Positions 44,435 to 54,699 of a DNA stretch of 64,000 nucleotides are shown in pieces. A model generated the notes under the pieces. The model was given only the letters and a program-made list of their open reading frames with translations, had not been told where the DNA came from and ran no database searches. This DNA comes from Scilla litardierei (taxonomy: Eukaryota > Streptophyta > Magnoliopsida > Asparagales > Asparagaceae): contig CM061142.1 in NCBI GenBank assembly GCA_030789695.1, positions 277,071,043 to 277,135,042 on the forward strand, read 5' to 3'. Each line of letters begins with the position of its first letter. Positions within the stretch are counted from its first letter, which is position 1. The translations under genes were made by a program, and so were the position numbers.

Positions 44435-46551
44435 TGTGACGACCTGTTTTCATCAAGACAAACTATTTACGGATTTGACCAATTTTTCAATTTTTAAACT
44501 ATTTTATAATGGTATGTCAGGAGTTTTACTGATTTCAAAAATTTCTTATAAAAATATTTTGAATTACCAGACTAGTTATGGAGTATTTTAGTAAGATTGG
44601 ATTTCATCAAATACTCAAAATATTTCTGATAAAATTCATTTTCAGTTATTACCGTTTTGAATAAATGAATTTATTTTCCATACAAACATCATCAAAACGT
44701 TTTCAAACTTGTACGGTAGCATCCTATGATCAATTAGGGCTTCCCACATTAATTTTGTAATTTTCTGAAGTCAAATCGATAGAGAACACGCAAACCCGCT
44801 TCCTAAACGTTTTTGTCAAAAACTAGTATTTCCGTAGCTCAAACCCTGAAACGGATCTCGTATTCGCGATCCTCGCGACGATACGAACCCGTGAATATGT
44901 TTTCATAATTTTTCGAACACGTTTACTAGTAGGGGCAAAATCGTAATTTTGCTTTTTGTATTTTACTAATTACCGTTTTACCAAACCATAATTACATTAG
45001 CCCTAACTAACTTACCCAAACCAGGACTTAAACGTGGGGGGGGACACGTTTAAAATTTTCTTCATTTAGTCAACCACTAACACCTAATCCCTACCTAATA
45101 CCATTAATAAACTTGACTAAAACACCTATTTAAACCCTTAATTAGTCACTCTCCCCTTCAATTTTCGAACACACACAAGGGACTCTCCCTCTAAAGCTCT
45201 CTCTCCCCTCTGCTCCGTTCAAAAAAAACCCCTCAGCCGTCACCCTCTCCCTCTCATCTTCCCACCACCTCGACGCTCCGTCGAACCAACGCCGCCACCG
45301 AGCCCCCGTCCGTCGCTGCGAGCTCCGACCATGCACTCCGAGCCCCCCAAACCGCTAACGCCGCTGTCTGCTCACGCCACCGCCGTAGACCCACAACGCC
45401 GGCCACCCCCATCACCGACGAGGCCCTTGCCCAGCTCGAAGCAGCGCCCACCGCCGTGTACGTCGACGCTGCCGCCTTCGCCGTCATCCTCCCACTCCAC
45501 CGCACGCCATCGCCGCCGTCATATGGCGAGAACACACCGTCAGAGCTCTTCGCAGCAGCACGCCGCTCCCGTCCCGTATGGAATATCTTGCGAAACATCT
45601 TATGGAATATCTTGTGGAATATCTGGTGAAACATCTTGTGGAATATCTTGTGGAATATCGTGTGGAACATCTCGTGGAACATCATGAAAGGAACATGTAT
45701 ATAGACCACTTGACACTTCACTGGGGTTTTGGGGTAACTCATAGTTTGAGAGAGTATGGGAGTGACTGGAGTTCAATCTTCCCGTCCCGTTGCCTATGTT
45801 TCGGCATCCCGTCCTGCGGCCTGGGTTTTGGCAAAATACATGTCCTGCTGCCTGTGTTTTTGGCATTCGTCTGGGTCGCGCCCTGGCAAGAGATGGACTT
45901 GATGGTCACATATTGTACTCTCCGACTTGAGTCACGTAGTGCAGTTACTTTTGCACAGTCACTTTTACTTTACGCACTACAGTCACCTTTACTTTACACG
46001 TTCCATGCACGTTACTTACTACACTTGTGCAGTCACAGTACTTTACCTGTCACACTTACAGCAGTAGTATGTTTCACTTGCCTAGCCTGCTTTACACAGT
46101 ACAGTGGTTCTCTCCTTCAGTTCAGTTTGCCTTTACTTGTGAGTTATGTACAGTTGTTGCTCAGTACTTTACTTTTCACTCTGGTCTGCTCGTACGTAGT
46201 TACTCTTGTCATACTTGTGCACTACTTCTTTTCTATATTTAGAATTGTTGTGACTTACCTATGATTCCATCTCCGTGGCACCGCAGACGACGTACAGATG
46301 AAGATAGATGCTCCTGAGCTAATAGCGCCAGAGTTCAACCGCAGCTTCCAGAGTTATATTTCAGTATTGTGTACTTTATTCTTTCATGTATATCTATTGG
46401 GACATCTTGTACAGTATGGATTGTAATAATTGGACACTATTTGGGTATTTTTGTACATCTCTGCATCGTGGCTATTTTGTTTTCACTGGTAACCTGCAGG
46501 ACCTGCGCAAATATCAAAAAAGTAACGGGCCCCCGGGAGCGGGTCGTTACA
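44435..46551 (+). mobile_element. C 3' LTR (internally deleted)
   Basis: 2117 bases. It matches the 5' LTR up to about CGCCGCTCCCG (45570), then resumes at CGTATGGAATATC, the first unit of the minisatellite. About 1.39 kb is missing. The TATA box is at 45127 and the minisatellite at 45580-45687. It ends GGGTCGTTACA before TATAA. Confidence 0.88.
45580..45687 (+). repeat. 12-base minisatellite in C 3' LTR
   Basis: Nine units, nearly as in the 5' LTR; the deletion joint touches the first unit. Confidence 0.85.
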
Positions 46552-46556
46552 TATAA

Positions 46557-47256
46557 AACCAACCAACCCAACTAACCATAGAGAAGGATTGGCTAGTATA
46601 CGATCACACAACCTCCCTGCAGACGAACCATAAGCGCTACGACAACACCTACACTTACGGGAATAAATATTAAAGATCTAACAAACCCTATTGTAGATTA
46701 TTCATACGGTTTGATCTCACCAAATATCAATTTATTAGGTTAATGCTAGGGTATAGCTCTGGATGTGTATTGATATCAATTCAATCATTAGATTGCTACA
46801 CAACCCTAATCATCGACGAGAAATCGGGGTTTTGCATTGATGCCTTTAATGATAGATTGATTTTCTGATAACAAGGTTACGGCAAGAAATCGTACTAATA
46901 TTATTAAAGCCACTAGATTAGGGCTATCGATAAGACATCGGAGTCCTGATAGTGATCTAGACTATGCTCCGAGTTCTCGCTCATGGTTAGACATCGGAGT
47001 CCAGATATACCTACCCATAGCATTTCTCATTACCAATACACCTTTAGCGTAATTTCTCTCTCGTGACGATTCACGTAGCTATAAAAATCCTTGGCTAACC
47101 AGTGATTAGACCACTACCTCCCCGAGTTCGACCCGTTTGCTACGACCACCATACACTTGCGGTTACACATTTATAAAACTAATAACCACCCTCATAGAGA
47201 ACCATGGATATCCTAGAACACATCCTAATCAATTCCATTGCAAAAACACTCTTCAT
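46557..47256 (+). mobile_element. J LTR, copy 2, right part
   Basis: It continues J after C and matches 15904-16679, but lacks about 100 bases. The end CCCGAGTTCGACCCGTTTGC...ACTTGCGGTTACAC is kept. Confidence 0.65.
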
Positions 47257-48447
47257 TGTATTTTGAGACCATGACCAGATGTCTGATGTAGTATCCCAAG
47301 ACATCTGACGTGCTTGCTTTTATGCTTATCAAACACAGACTTCTGCCAGCTGTCTGAAGTTCATTTACCAGACATCTGAATAGTTGACCAGTCTTCTGAG
47401 TAATGAACTTCAGTCATCTGGTTTTAGTGTGGTTTATTTTCCGAGAGTTGTCTCTCTTCTCACTCATTTTATCCAGCCATCTGAAGTAGGATTGTCAAAC
47501 GTCTGAACAGTGTCATAGCTATCTGAGTGGTGAACTCCATATGCCTGGAAACTTAAAGTTGGTGCTATTTATTTATTCTTGACCACCCCTTTGTCAGCCA
47601 TCTGAAGTTGGATTTCCAAATGTCTAAACAGTTGATCAATCGTCTGAAATCCTTCTTCACCTGTTTGATTGCCTGAGAAATATGCATGTTTATAACCATT
47701 AAAATGTGTTTATCTTGGTTTGTTTTCATGATTTTTGTGCAGATTTGATATGCTATTTAAGCCCGATTGTGAGGGAGATTTAAGCACCAATACACTTAGA
47801 TAGAAATAATTTTAGTGAGCAAAATCTAAGAGAAAGCATCATTCTCTCATTTCTCTCATTTCCCTCTTTGAGCTTCTTTGTTTGTTGCATCTAACTCCAA
47901 AGCTCAAGGGCAATCTTCAAGTGCCAAAGCTTGATTCCTACACTTTGACAGCAACTCTCCATTGCCTTGCACTACACTTGTAAGTTGATTTAATCATGGC
48001 AATAGGTAAGAGTGTATTTCTTATTTTGTTTCATTTATGAAACCTAGCTCCCGGGTTGTGGGAGTGTATCTCTAGGAATAGAGATTTATATCCCTTGGAA
48101 TATGGTGAGCTATCTTGGAATAGATAGCATGTAATCTTGGAAAAGATAGTGTAGCTCTTAGAAAGGAGTGTGTTGTAACTCGGAAGAGTTTTGTATTTGC
48201 TTTGCCTTGGAAAAGGTATTTATAGTAGAAATCCAGAATACTCTAGAAAGAGTGTGGGACTGGAGTAGGTGTAGCCGAACCAGGATACATCGTGTTATTT
48301 GCATTTCTATTGTCTCTTTGTAGATTTGCTAATTGTCTAGCACTTTTATTATTCCGCATTGCAAGAATTTGTTAATTAGCTTTAAATTGCAATTACACTA
48401 CTCACCTCCCTCTAGTGTATTGCTTAGCATTGTATGTAGATCCTACA
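47257..48447 (+). mobile_element. K 5' LTR, copy 2
   Basis: Uninterrupted 1191-base copy of the K LTR, with the CAGACGTCTG-like array (47275-47650), TATA box (47754) and end GTAGATCCTACA. The GTAGG target at 48267-48271 is empty here. Confidence 0.7.
47275..47650. repeat. Palindrome cluster in K U3, copy 2
   Basis: Same CATCTGA/GTCTGA array as in copy 1; individual units differ (for example AAACGTCTGAAC for CAGACGTCTGAAC). Confidence 0.7.
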
Positions 48448-48485
48448 ATTTGTATTAGAACTTGGTTGAAGTATTGTAGCAACAA

Positions 48486-49688
48486 ATGACATTTGCACAT
48501 CATTCTAGCTCTCAGGAAGAAGGATAATCAACCGCTCGTCAACCATTCTTTAACAACACTAATTATCCCTATTGAAAGCGAAAGATGATGATATGGCTGA
48601 GATGTCAAGACCTTTGGGATATCATTAAGGATGACTTTTTGGAGATCACGAAGCCCGTGAAGAAGAGAACAAAACCGAAGAAGGAAGCTATCAAGAGCAC
48701 TACCAAGGCAATGTCGGCTCTATATTGTGCCGTGGATGTGAACGAATTCAATTGCATTTTAACATGCAAATTGGCGAATGAAATATGGCATATACTCCAA
48801 GTCACTCACGAAAGAAATTCAGAGGTAAATGATCGAAATGAAATGTATTGCAATCTTAGTTTGAGATGTTTAAAATGCAAGAAGGAGAAAACATAACATG
48901 GATGTTCACCTGGTTCATAAAGATTGTGAACGTTATTGAAGCCCTAGGAAAGGTCATCTTGATGGAAGATAGAGTGACGAATATTTTGTCATCTCTTACA
49001 CCGGAATGGGAATCTGAAGCAAACGGTATTGAGGAATCCAACGATTTGTCTATGTAAACCATGGAGGATTGCATCGGCAACCTAATGTCATACGAAGTGA
49101 GGCTTCAACACAAGAAGGAAAGCACGTGAGTCCCTTGGTGCAAGGAGAAGCCAAAGTAAAAGGAGAAAGGGATTGCTTTCAAAGCCATCAAGGAAAGTGA
49201 TAAGAAGAATAAGAAGCGCATCCACACTTCTAGGAAAGATGAAGTGAAGATAAGGCGAGTGAAGTCAATGGAGATGTTGCAGAGCTTGCAAAATACCTCA
49301 TGAAATTCATGAAGAAAGCTCAAGGTAAAGCTTTGTCAAAGTTTGCAAAAAATACTAACAAATCTATTATTTGCTATAAGGGTCAGGAAATTGGTCACAT
49401 TTCCACCAATTGTCCCAACAAAAGAGATAATTACTAGGGAAAAGGAAAGAAACATTGGAAGGCCAAGTACAAGAAGAAGAAGATCCCAGCCTTAGTTGGA
49501 AGTTGTGATGATTGCTCTTCATCCGATGACTTAAGTGCTGTTAAAGAGGATGATGGTTCCAAGAATGAGGAAGCTCATATGTGATTCATGGCGAAGGAAG
49601 GTGACATCTCTTCTAGCTCATCCAACGAGAAAGTAGAAGAGTGGTTCAACACCAAAGCACCCACTGAGCATGTGGCTTTCAGGGCATG
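48486..49688 (+). pseudogene. gag: K gag, copy 2, broken and truncated
   Basis: Collinear with 20673-21875 and sharing its early stop, the Trp-to-stop change before MMIWLRCQDLWD, the frameshift before GENITWMFTWF and the damaged knuckle CYKGQEIGHISTNC. The open part 48585-48896 reads UBN2-type gag (ALYCAVDVNEFNCI, EIWHILQVTHE). E cuts it at 49689, exactly as in copy 1. Shared lesions show duplication after decay. Confidence 0.8.
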
Positions 49689-50743
49689 TGTTCGTCTAGT
49701 TTTAATATTTGTAAACCGCAAGCACACGACATCATCGTAGTGCTATACGGTCATCCACAGGGAGGTTGATTGATCGAGTACTAGCTCAATCCCAGGTAAT
49801 TTCTAGCTACGTGACTCGTTTGAACATGGTATGAGATTATGTGGAATTAACGAAGAATAGGATACGTGAACAAATAAAATGAGGTTTAGAACAAGAGACA
49901 ACATCTAAGAAAACATTGAAGCACAATTAAAGACATCAAAATGTTAATAAAACACATAGAAAAGAATAGCAAATACTCATCTCATTGAATTGGTTATGGG
50001 AGTCATCAATTCCAAGTACAACCTAAGAGAAAGCATCCCAAAATCCTAATCTAATCTAACTAAACTCAAAAACTAGAAGAAAACATGAAAGAGGGGAAGA
50101 AAATGAGATTGGGCATGGCTTTCCCTTCATTGGCGGTGCCCCAAGGGCTTAAATACAACTCAAATCCCTATTGGGTATGCAGCAGACCCGACTCCAAATA
50201 GCCGTTTAGGCCAAACGACGTGGTCGCATCATTTTCTCGAATTAATGCACGTTGCAGCTTGAGAGCGCTTCCAATTGACACTGCCTTTTGAGAAGATCAA
50301 ACGGCCGCGTCGTTGCATGCTCGCTGCATTGGGCTTCACTTGGATTGGGGACGACACGGCTGTGTAGGAAGTCCACACGACCGTGTTGGGGCTTCATTGC
50401 TCCATCGGCAAATTAGGCCACACGACCATTTGAATGAGCATATGGGCCTTCTTTCCTTCCTCAGGACGTATCGAGTCATCTCACACGGTCGTGTGTGATG
50501 CTGATGATCACCCATCATGAGCTCCATCTTCATCAAATTGAATCACGTTGCGTCAATTTCTCTCCAAAAGCCCGTATTCTCGCTCTTTTGGTCCAACAAT
50601 CCACAAGTTTACCTAAAACACCTTAGAGAGCCCAAAAACATAAAAGGAGTAAAAAGCGGGGAAATAGGCACAGAAAACGAGGCAAGGTGATGTGAAACGT
50701 GGTGAAAAAGTGCGGGAAAACTATATATAAAAACCACTCATCA
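49689..50743 (-). mobile_element. E 3' LTR, copy 2
   Basis: 1055 bases, same ends as copy 1; palindromes at 50190-50500; TATA box at 50155-50148 (minus). It lies in K gag at the same base as in copy 1. Confidence 0.8.
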
Positions 50744-52014
50744 AGATCTTCCAAGCTAAACCTTTCCTTGTCCTCGAGGGAGAAGAAGGAGTAAGGGGTG
50801 GGGTATGCAAGCAAGCATGCAATTGATGTCATGAGTTTTGAGAATTTTAAAAAATCGTGCATATATACATGGACAAATGAAAATTTCAAATTCATGGAAA
50901 TTTAAAATGCCAACTCATCTCTATCGTTTAAAATATAATTCTAGGACGTGGTTTTTAGCTCGAATCGTCAAATAATATACTTAGCTATGATCATGCTCAA
51001 ATCCTAGGATATTTTCTCTAACCCACCCTTAGGTTGAAGAGATATGGATCAAAGTTTTGCAATGGTCGAGGAAAAGATAAGTATCAGATAATGGGTAATT
51101 GGCCAATCGAGAAAATGGCGCTCATGACACGTCAACTTTCCATGATTTGTGAAATCGACAATCTTATTCAAGCTTCCAAAATTTTCTTCTTTTCTTTTCT
51201 CATTTGGATTGTAATTAGTTCGTGCACGGAGCATTGTTTCGATGACTCCCAGGTCAGACGACCATAGGGGATCAGACCAAAAAGGACCCCTCGGACCTAC
51301 TAACTCAAACCAAGTATAATCTGTATTCCTATGCATTCCCCAACCTAAACCTTTTGGTGTGAAACCCCGACGATTCCTGAGTCATGGGGATCCGGCTACT
51401 CGGCAACGTTGGGAGAATGGTGCACGTCTTATTCTTTTTCATATATATACACATCTTTTTTTCATTTGGAAGTTATGAATATGTAAATCGATATCACTCC
51501 TCGGTATTAGTTAATATGTCGTTATCCAGGTCTCGATGGGTTATAAACCATTATTCTCAACTATCAGTTCTACTGTTCAGGCATAAAATGGATCCCTAGT
51601 TCAACCTAGGCCGGTTTCATGTACTACTATCTTAGAGGTTATGAGAGTGATCATAACAAGCATATTAAATGGGATCTGAAAATAAAAACGTGTCCTAATC
51701 ATATATTCAGATCGATATCGAAGAAATCGAACGTAAAAGATAGAAAATAAAATTCCATTTGATAAATCACGCATATAAAGCTCGATTTCAGAAAATTCCG
51801 TATATGTATTTACAAATGATGCATGGAAAATGCTGGATGCATGATATGATGCAAGTATTTTTGGTTTTTTTAAATGCATAAAATAGAAAAGGGTAAAGTG
51901 GAAAAAGGGAAAAAAAGGAATATATACATGGATAAAAGTGAAGTATGGAGGTCGAAAAATAAGAAATTAAAAAAGAGTGAAGCGTGAAACGCTCCTCCCC
52001 AAAGATATAATTGT
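50744..52014 (-). other. E 3' noncoding region, copy 2
   Basis: Polypurine tract (minus GGTTTAGCTTGGAAGATCT) at the LTR edge, otherwise AT-rich without coding signs. The duplicated part ends at 51990. Minus-strand CTTTGGGGAGGAG near 52004-51992 follows the hairpin at 52030-52015. Confidence 0.65.
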
Positions 52015-52030
52015 GCATTGTCCTCAATGC
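52015..52030 (-). other. Small hairpin downstream of ORF1 (E)
   Basis: Minus-strand GCATTG-AGGA-CAATGC, perfect six-pair stem; counterpart of 2984-2999 in H. Confidence 0.5.
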
Positions 52031-52039
52031 AATATAATC

Positions 52040-53543
52040 AGTGAAGGCATGAGGGCATAAGTGTGGGGGTGAATGGTTGGTTGTCTCCACCAAGCTGGAA
52101 AGGTGCTACTCGATGAGGGTAGTGGAAGGTGGAGGAGAACGAGAAGTGCCATCCTCAGGTGGCGACCGGGGGGGTGGTATGATGGGCGAGTAATGGGCTT
52201 AGTGGATGTTAGTGACCAAAGATAGGTTATTTGCATGTGTCTCTCTCATGGAATTAATGAAAGTCTTGAAGTCCCGAGCCGTCGAATTTAGTACGAGTAG
52301 GCATGTGTATGTGTCAAGGGGAGGAGGAGGAGCAGACGGTCCAAAGCCGTCACCCATAATTGTAGTCTGCATGACAATGGGCTCCTTAGGGAACATGGAG
52401 ATGGTGGTGTATGCAGTGGAGGTGGATGGGTCTGTGGGAATAGGCTGTCGTTAGGGCTGGGGCTTTGGCTGCGCAGAAGGAGGAATCATAGGATCAGGGC
52501 CAAAAACCCACTGCGTAAGTGCATCGACGTGTATGCATGTAGGATTCGTCAGGATGGTCTATGAAGTGCGTTCTGGCCCATATAACCAGACATACTGATC
52601 TCTCAGGGTTACATTGATCATATGCATATGTGCGAGAGCCGAGAGATCAAGAGAAGTAGAACCAGGAACATGTGGTATGCTGTCATCCATCTCAAAGGAG
52701 ACATGAGGGTGGCAAGCTATAAATGTGATGAGATTGCCACAACAGATCATGCCAGAAGAGGACGTGGCGATGCGTAGACTGTGTGCTAACCGTGAGCCGG
52801 CATGGAAAACTCTACAAGGGGTTGTGGTGTCGGGTGGTCGTACAACCTAAGGCTGTGTCATGCTCCACAAAAATTAGAACTCAGGTTGTGAGACTGTGCC
52901 CATCTCTTCCCTGCAAAACAGTGTGTTTGCAAGAATGTGATGGGCAAGGCATAGTAATAGGTGAATGATGGAAGACGCCTTTGCCGCGGTGTGAGGGAAG
53001 CTTCCCGCCCTAGTGATCAGATCCCAAAAATGGGATGAAGTGAATACAACGGGGTGTCACTAGTGGGGACTATGGAGTCTGTCGAGGCAACATGCCAGTG
53101 AAAGATAGCGTTCAGAGCATCAAAGAAAAGGTGTAGTCAGTGTCCATCACTCTGAACTCTAATCATGAATCTTTGAACTTTAGGGGGCTGAGAAACTCAA
53201 GGGTGAGTATCTAGTAAGTGGGGGTTCTAAATGTGAGAAAATCGTTCCACCCTAGATCGGAATATAAGTGTTGCACACCCTCGGCAGCCCCTAAGGTTTC
53301 GACAGTAGAAATGCTCGCGAATTTCGTGGGTAGTATGACCTGCCAAGAGATGGTAGCATAATGACCTCTCTGGGCCTTAGTGGCAAATGTGATCCCTAAG
53401 GTGTTGATCTGAGGTGGGGTCGTAGTGGATGGTGGTGGCAGCTGTGCAAACGTGGAAGGCCTATCTGATGTACATTGACTTAAGGTCCTTCCCAGTTGGG
53501 AATCGTGGGGTGGCAGCCATGTGCATTTTTTGCATGGTAGCAT
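52040..53543 (-). pseudogene. E ORF1 (Athila ORF1), broken
   Basis: It reads on the minus strand from 53543. The N-terminal part has RGHYATISWQVILPTKFAS, then VETLGAAEGVQHLYSDLGWNDFL and a TAG after FRTPTY. The frame then gives LTLEFLSPLKF and FRVMDTDY. Farther on (52750-52559) comes CCGNLITFIACHPHVSFEM and DLSALAHMHMINVTLRDQYVWLYG, which matches H ORF1's YCGGLITLLAP and MARMRMLRPHGRYHWVWLHG. A Pro-rich part and a short helical stretch (TARDFKTFINSMRETHANNL, 52300-52240) complete it. Multiple stops and shifts are present. The role in the element's life cycle is unknown. Confidence 0.68.
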
Positions 53544-53700
53544 GATGTGATAGGATGAAATGCAAGCATGATGTAAGGGCAGTGCATGGCGACCACTTCA
53601 GTGCAACAACAACTACTTCCAAATCTTAAGTGCGCATGCAGCAAAATATAGAGCAAAATTCAAAAATTTAAGAGCAAGGGAAGAGATTACCCAAGAGTTG
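53544..53700 (-). other. Spacer between M and E ORF1
   Basis: AT-rich sequence with no recognised feature. Minus-strand reading leads from M into the ORF1 start. Confidence 0.4.
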
Positions 53701-53911
53701 CCATTGATTCTCACTGGGAAGCTAGTAAATTGGATCTAATGATCTTTTCCAAGCAGCTAATTTAAGCACTTTGCTGCATTACCTTCGAATTTCCCTAAAG
53801 CAAGCCTCGAACGGTCGATTAGGGCTCGTGGAGAGGAGTCGACTTGGGTGGTGGAGAGGTCAGCTGTCAATAGAGGATGAAAGTGTGGATGTTGGTAGTG
53901 TAGAGGGGGGG

Positions 53912-53950
53912 AGAGAGAGAGAGAGAGAGAGTGAGTGAGAGTGAGTGAGT

Positions 53951-53995
<45 letters not shown>

Positions 53996-54019
53996 TGTGT
54001 GTGTGTGTGTGTGTGTGTG
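53912..54019. repeat. Compound microsatellite (GA)n, (GAGT)n, (GT)n
   Basis: GA, GAGT and GT runs of about 108 bases in the leader of M. The open stretches translating to THTH and SLSL runs are artefacts of it. Confidence 0.95.
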
Positions 54020-54145
54020 ACCGAGAGTGGAGGGTGTTGAGGGTTTGAAAAGATCGCTCGGGAGGGAAAGTTGTCGAGGAGAGGGAAGAAGAATCGAAAC
54101 AGTTTGTGATTTGGGAAGCTGGTTCGACCAGTTGTGGAGCTCGGG

Positions 54146-54153
54146 TATTTATA
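54146..54153 (-). promoter_or_regulatory. TATA box of M
   Basis: Minus-strand CCCTATAAATACCC just after the palindrome cluster. Confidence 0.45.
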
Positions 54154-54164
54154 GGGCTTGACAC

Positions 54165-54600
54165 GACCGTAAGAAACGGTCGTAATGCCCCAAGTGGTTG
54201 AAAATATGAGCTTGGCGAGTTGGATGACACGACCATTTGGTAATCCAATCGGCTGTGTGGCTTGGTCCAAATGGCTATTTGGAAGTCATACGATGCGACC
54301 GTTTCGTTGAGTTCAAACGGTTGTGTCAGTGCTTCAAGGGAGCCCCTATTTCACTCAAATTTCCAGTATGTTTGCCCAAACAATGCGGTCACATCGCTGG
54401 GTCGACACGGCCATTTGGGTTGGCCTTCTTACAATGAACTAGGCTCCCAAAATCTCAAACGACCGTGTGGATTCATCCACACGGTCGTGTGTGAGACTTA
54501 TGTTGCCATCTTCTTGAAAGCTCTCCTTGCTCCCAGCTGCTCCTCTTGATCTTCCTTTTTCCACACTATCGTGTGGATTACTCCACACAGTCGTGTGGTG
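54165..54600. repeat. Palindrome cluster in M, type CACACGACCGTGTG
   Basis: CACGACCGTAAGAAACGGTCG, AAACGACCGTGTGG, CACACGGTCGTGTGTG, CACACTATCGTGTGG and CACACAGTCGTGTGG. The last four form two side-by-side pairs separated by ATTCATC and ATTACTC. Confidence 0.7.
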
Positions 54601-54699
54601 CATTTTTGCAGAAAAAACAAGCAAAAGGTGAGGATAAAATCATTAATGTATGGGTATATAAAATCCATCAAACTTAAGCTCAAAAATTTCCAAGATTAG

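Larger units (their letters stand above)
28343..46551 (+). mobile_element. C: non-autonomous Tekay-like LTR element, split by D
   Basis: LTRs start TGTGACGACCTG and end GGGTCGTTACA, near inverted copies of each other. The perfect duplication TATAA is at 28338-28342 and 46552-46556. Without D and its duplication the element is about 7.8 kb, with only about 2.2 kb of internal sequence and no gag or pol motif. A polypurine tract (TAAGGAGGGTAGAA) precedes the 3' LTR. The phrase ATTCCGAGGACGGAAT upstream of that tract is also in D at 40300-40316. I infer that C depends on a Tekay-like helper. Confidence 0.85.
53701..54669 (-). mobile_element. M: LTR-like segment inside E
   Basis: On the minus strand it starts TGATGGATTTTATATACCC (compare TGATGAGTG...TATATAG of E and F). 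It has a U3-like palindrome cluster (54600-54165), a TATA box TATAAATA at 54153-54146 and a leader with (CA)n/(CT)n repeats. The inner end is not clear (53701 is approximate), and no primer site follows. It sits where pol should be. It may be a relic LTR left by deletion between elements, or an internal promoter. Confidence 0.45.

Noticed and set aside
53757..54270. Minus-strand frames of 136-163 codons with TH and SL runs
   Set aside because: Produced by the GA/GT microsatellite in M.
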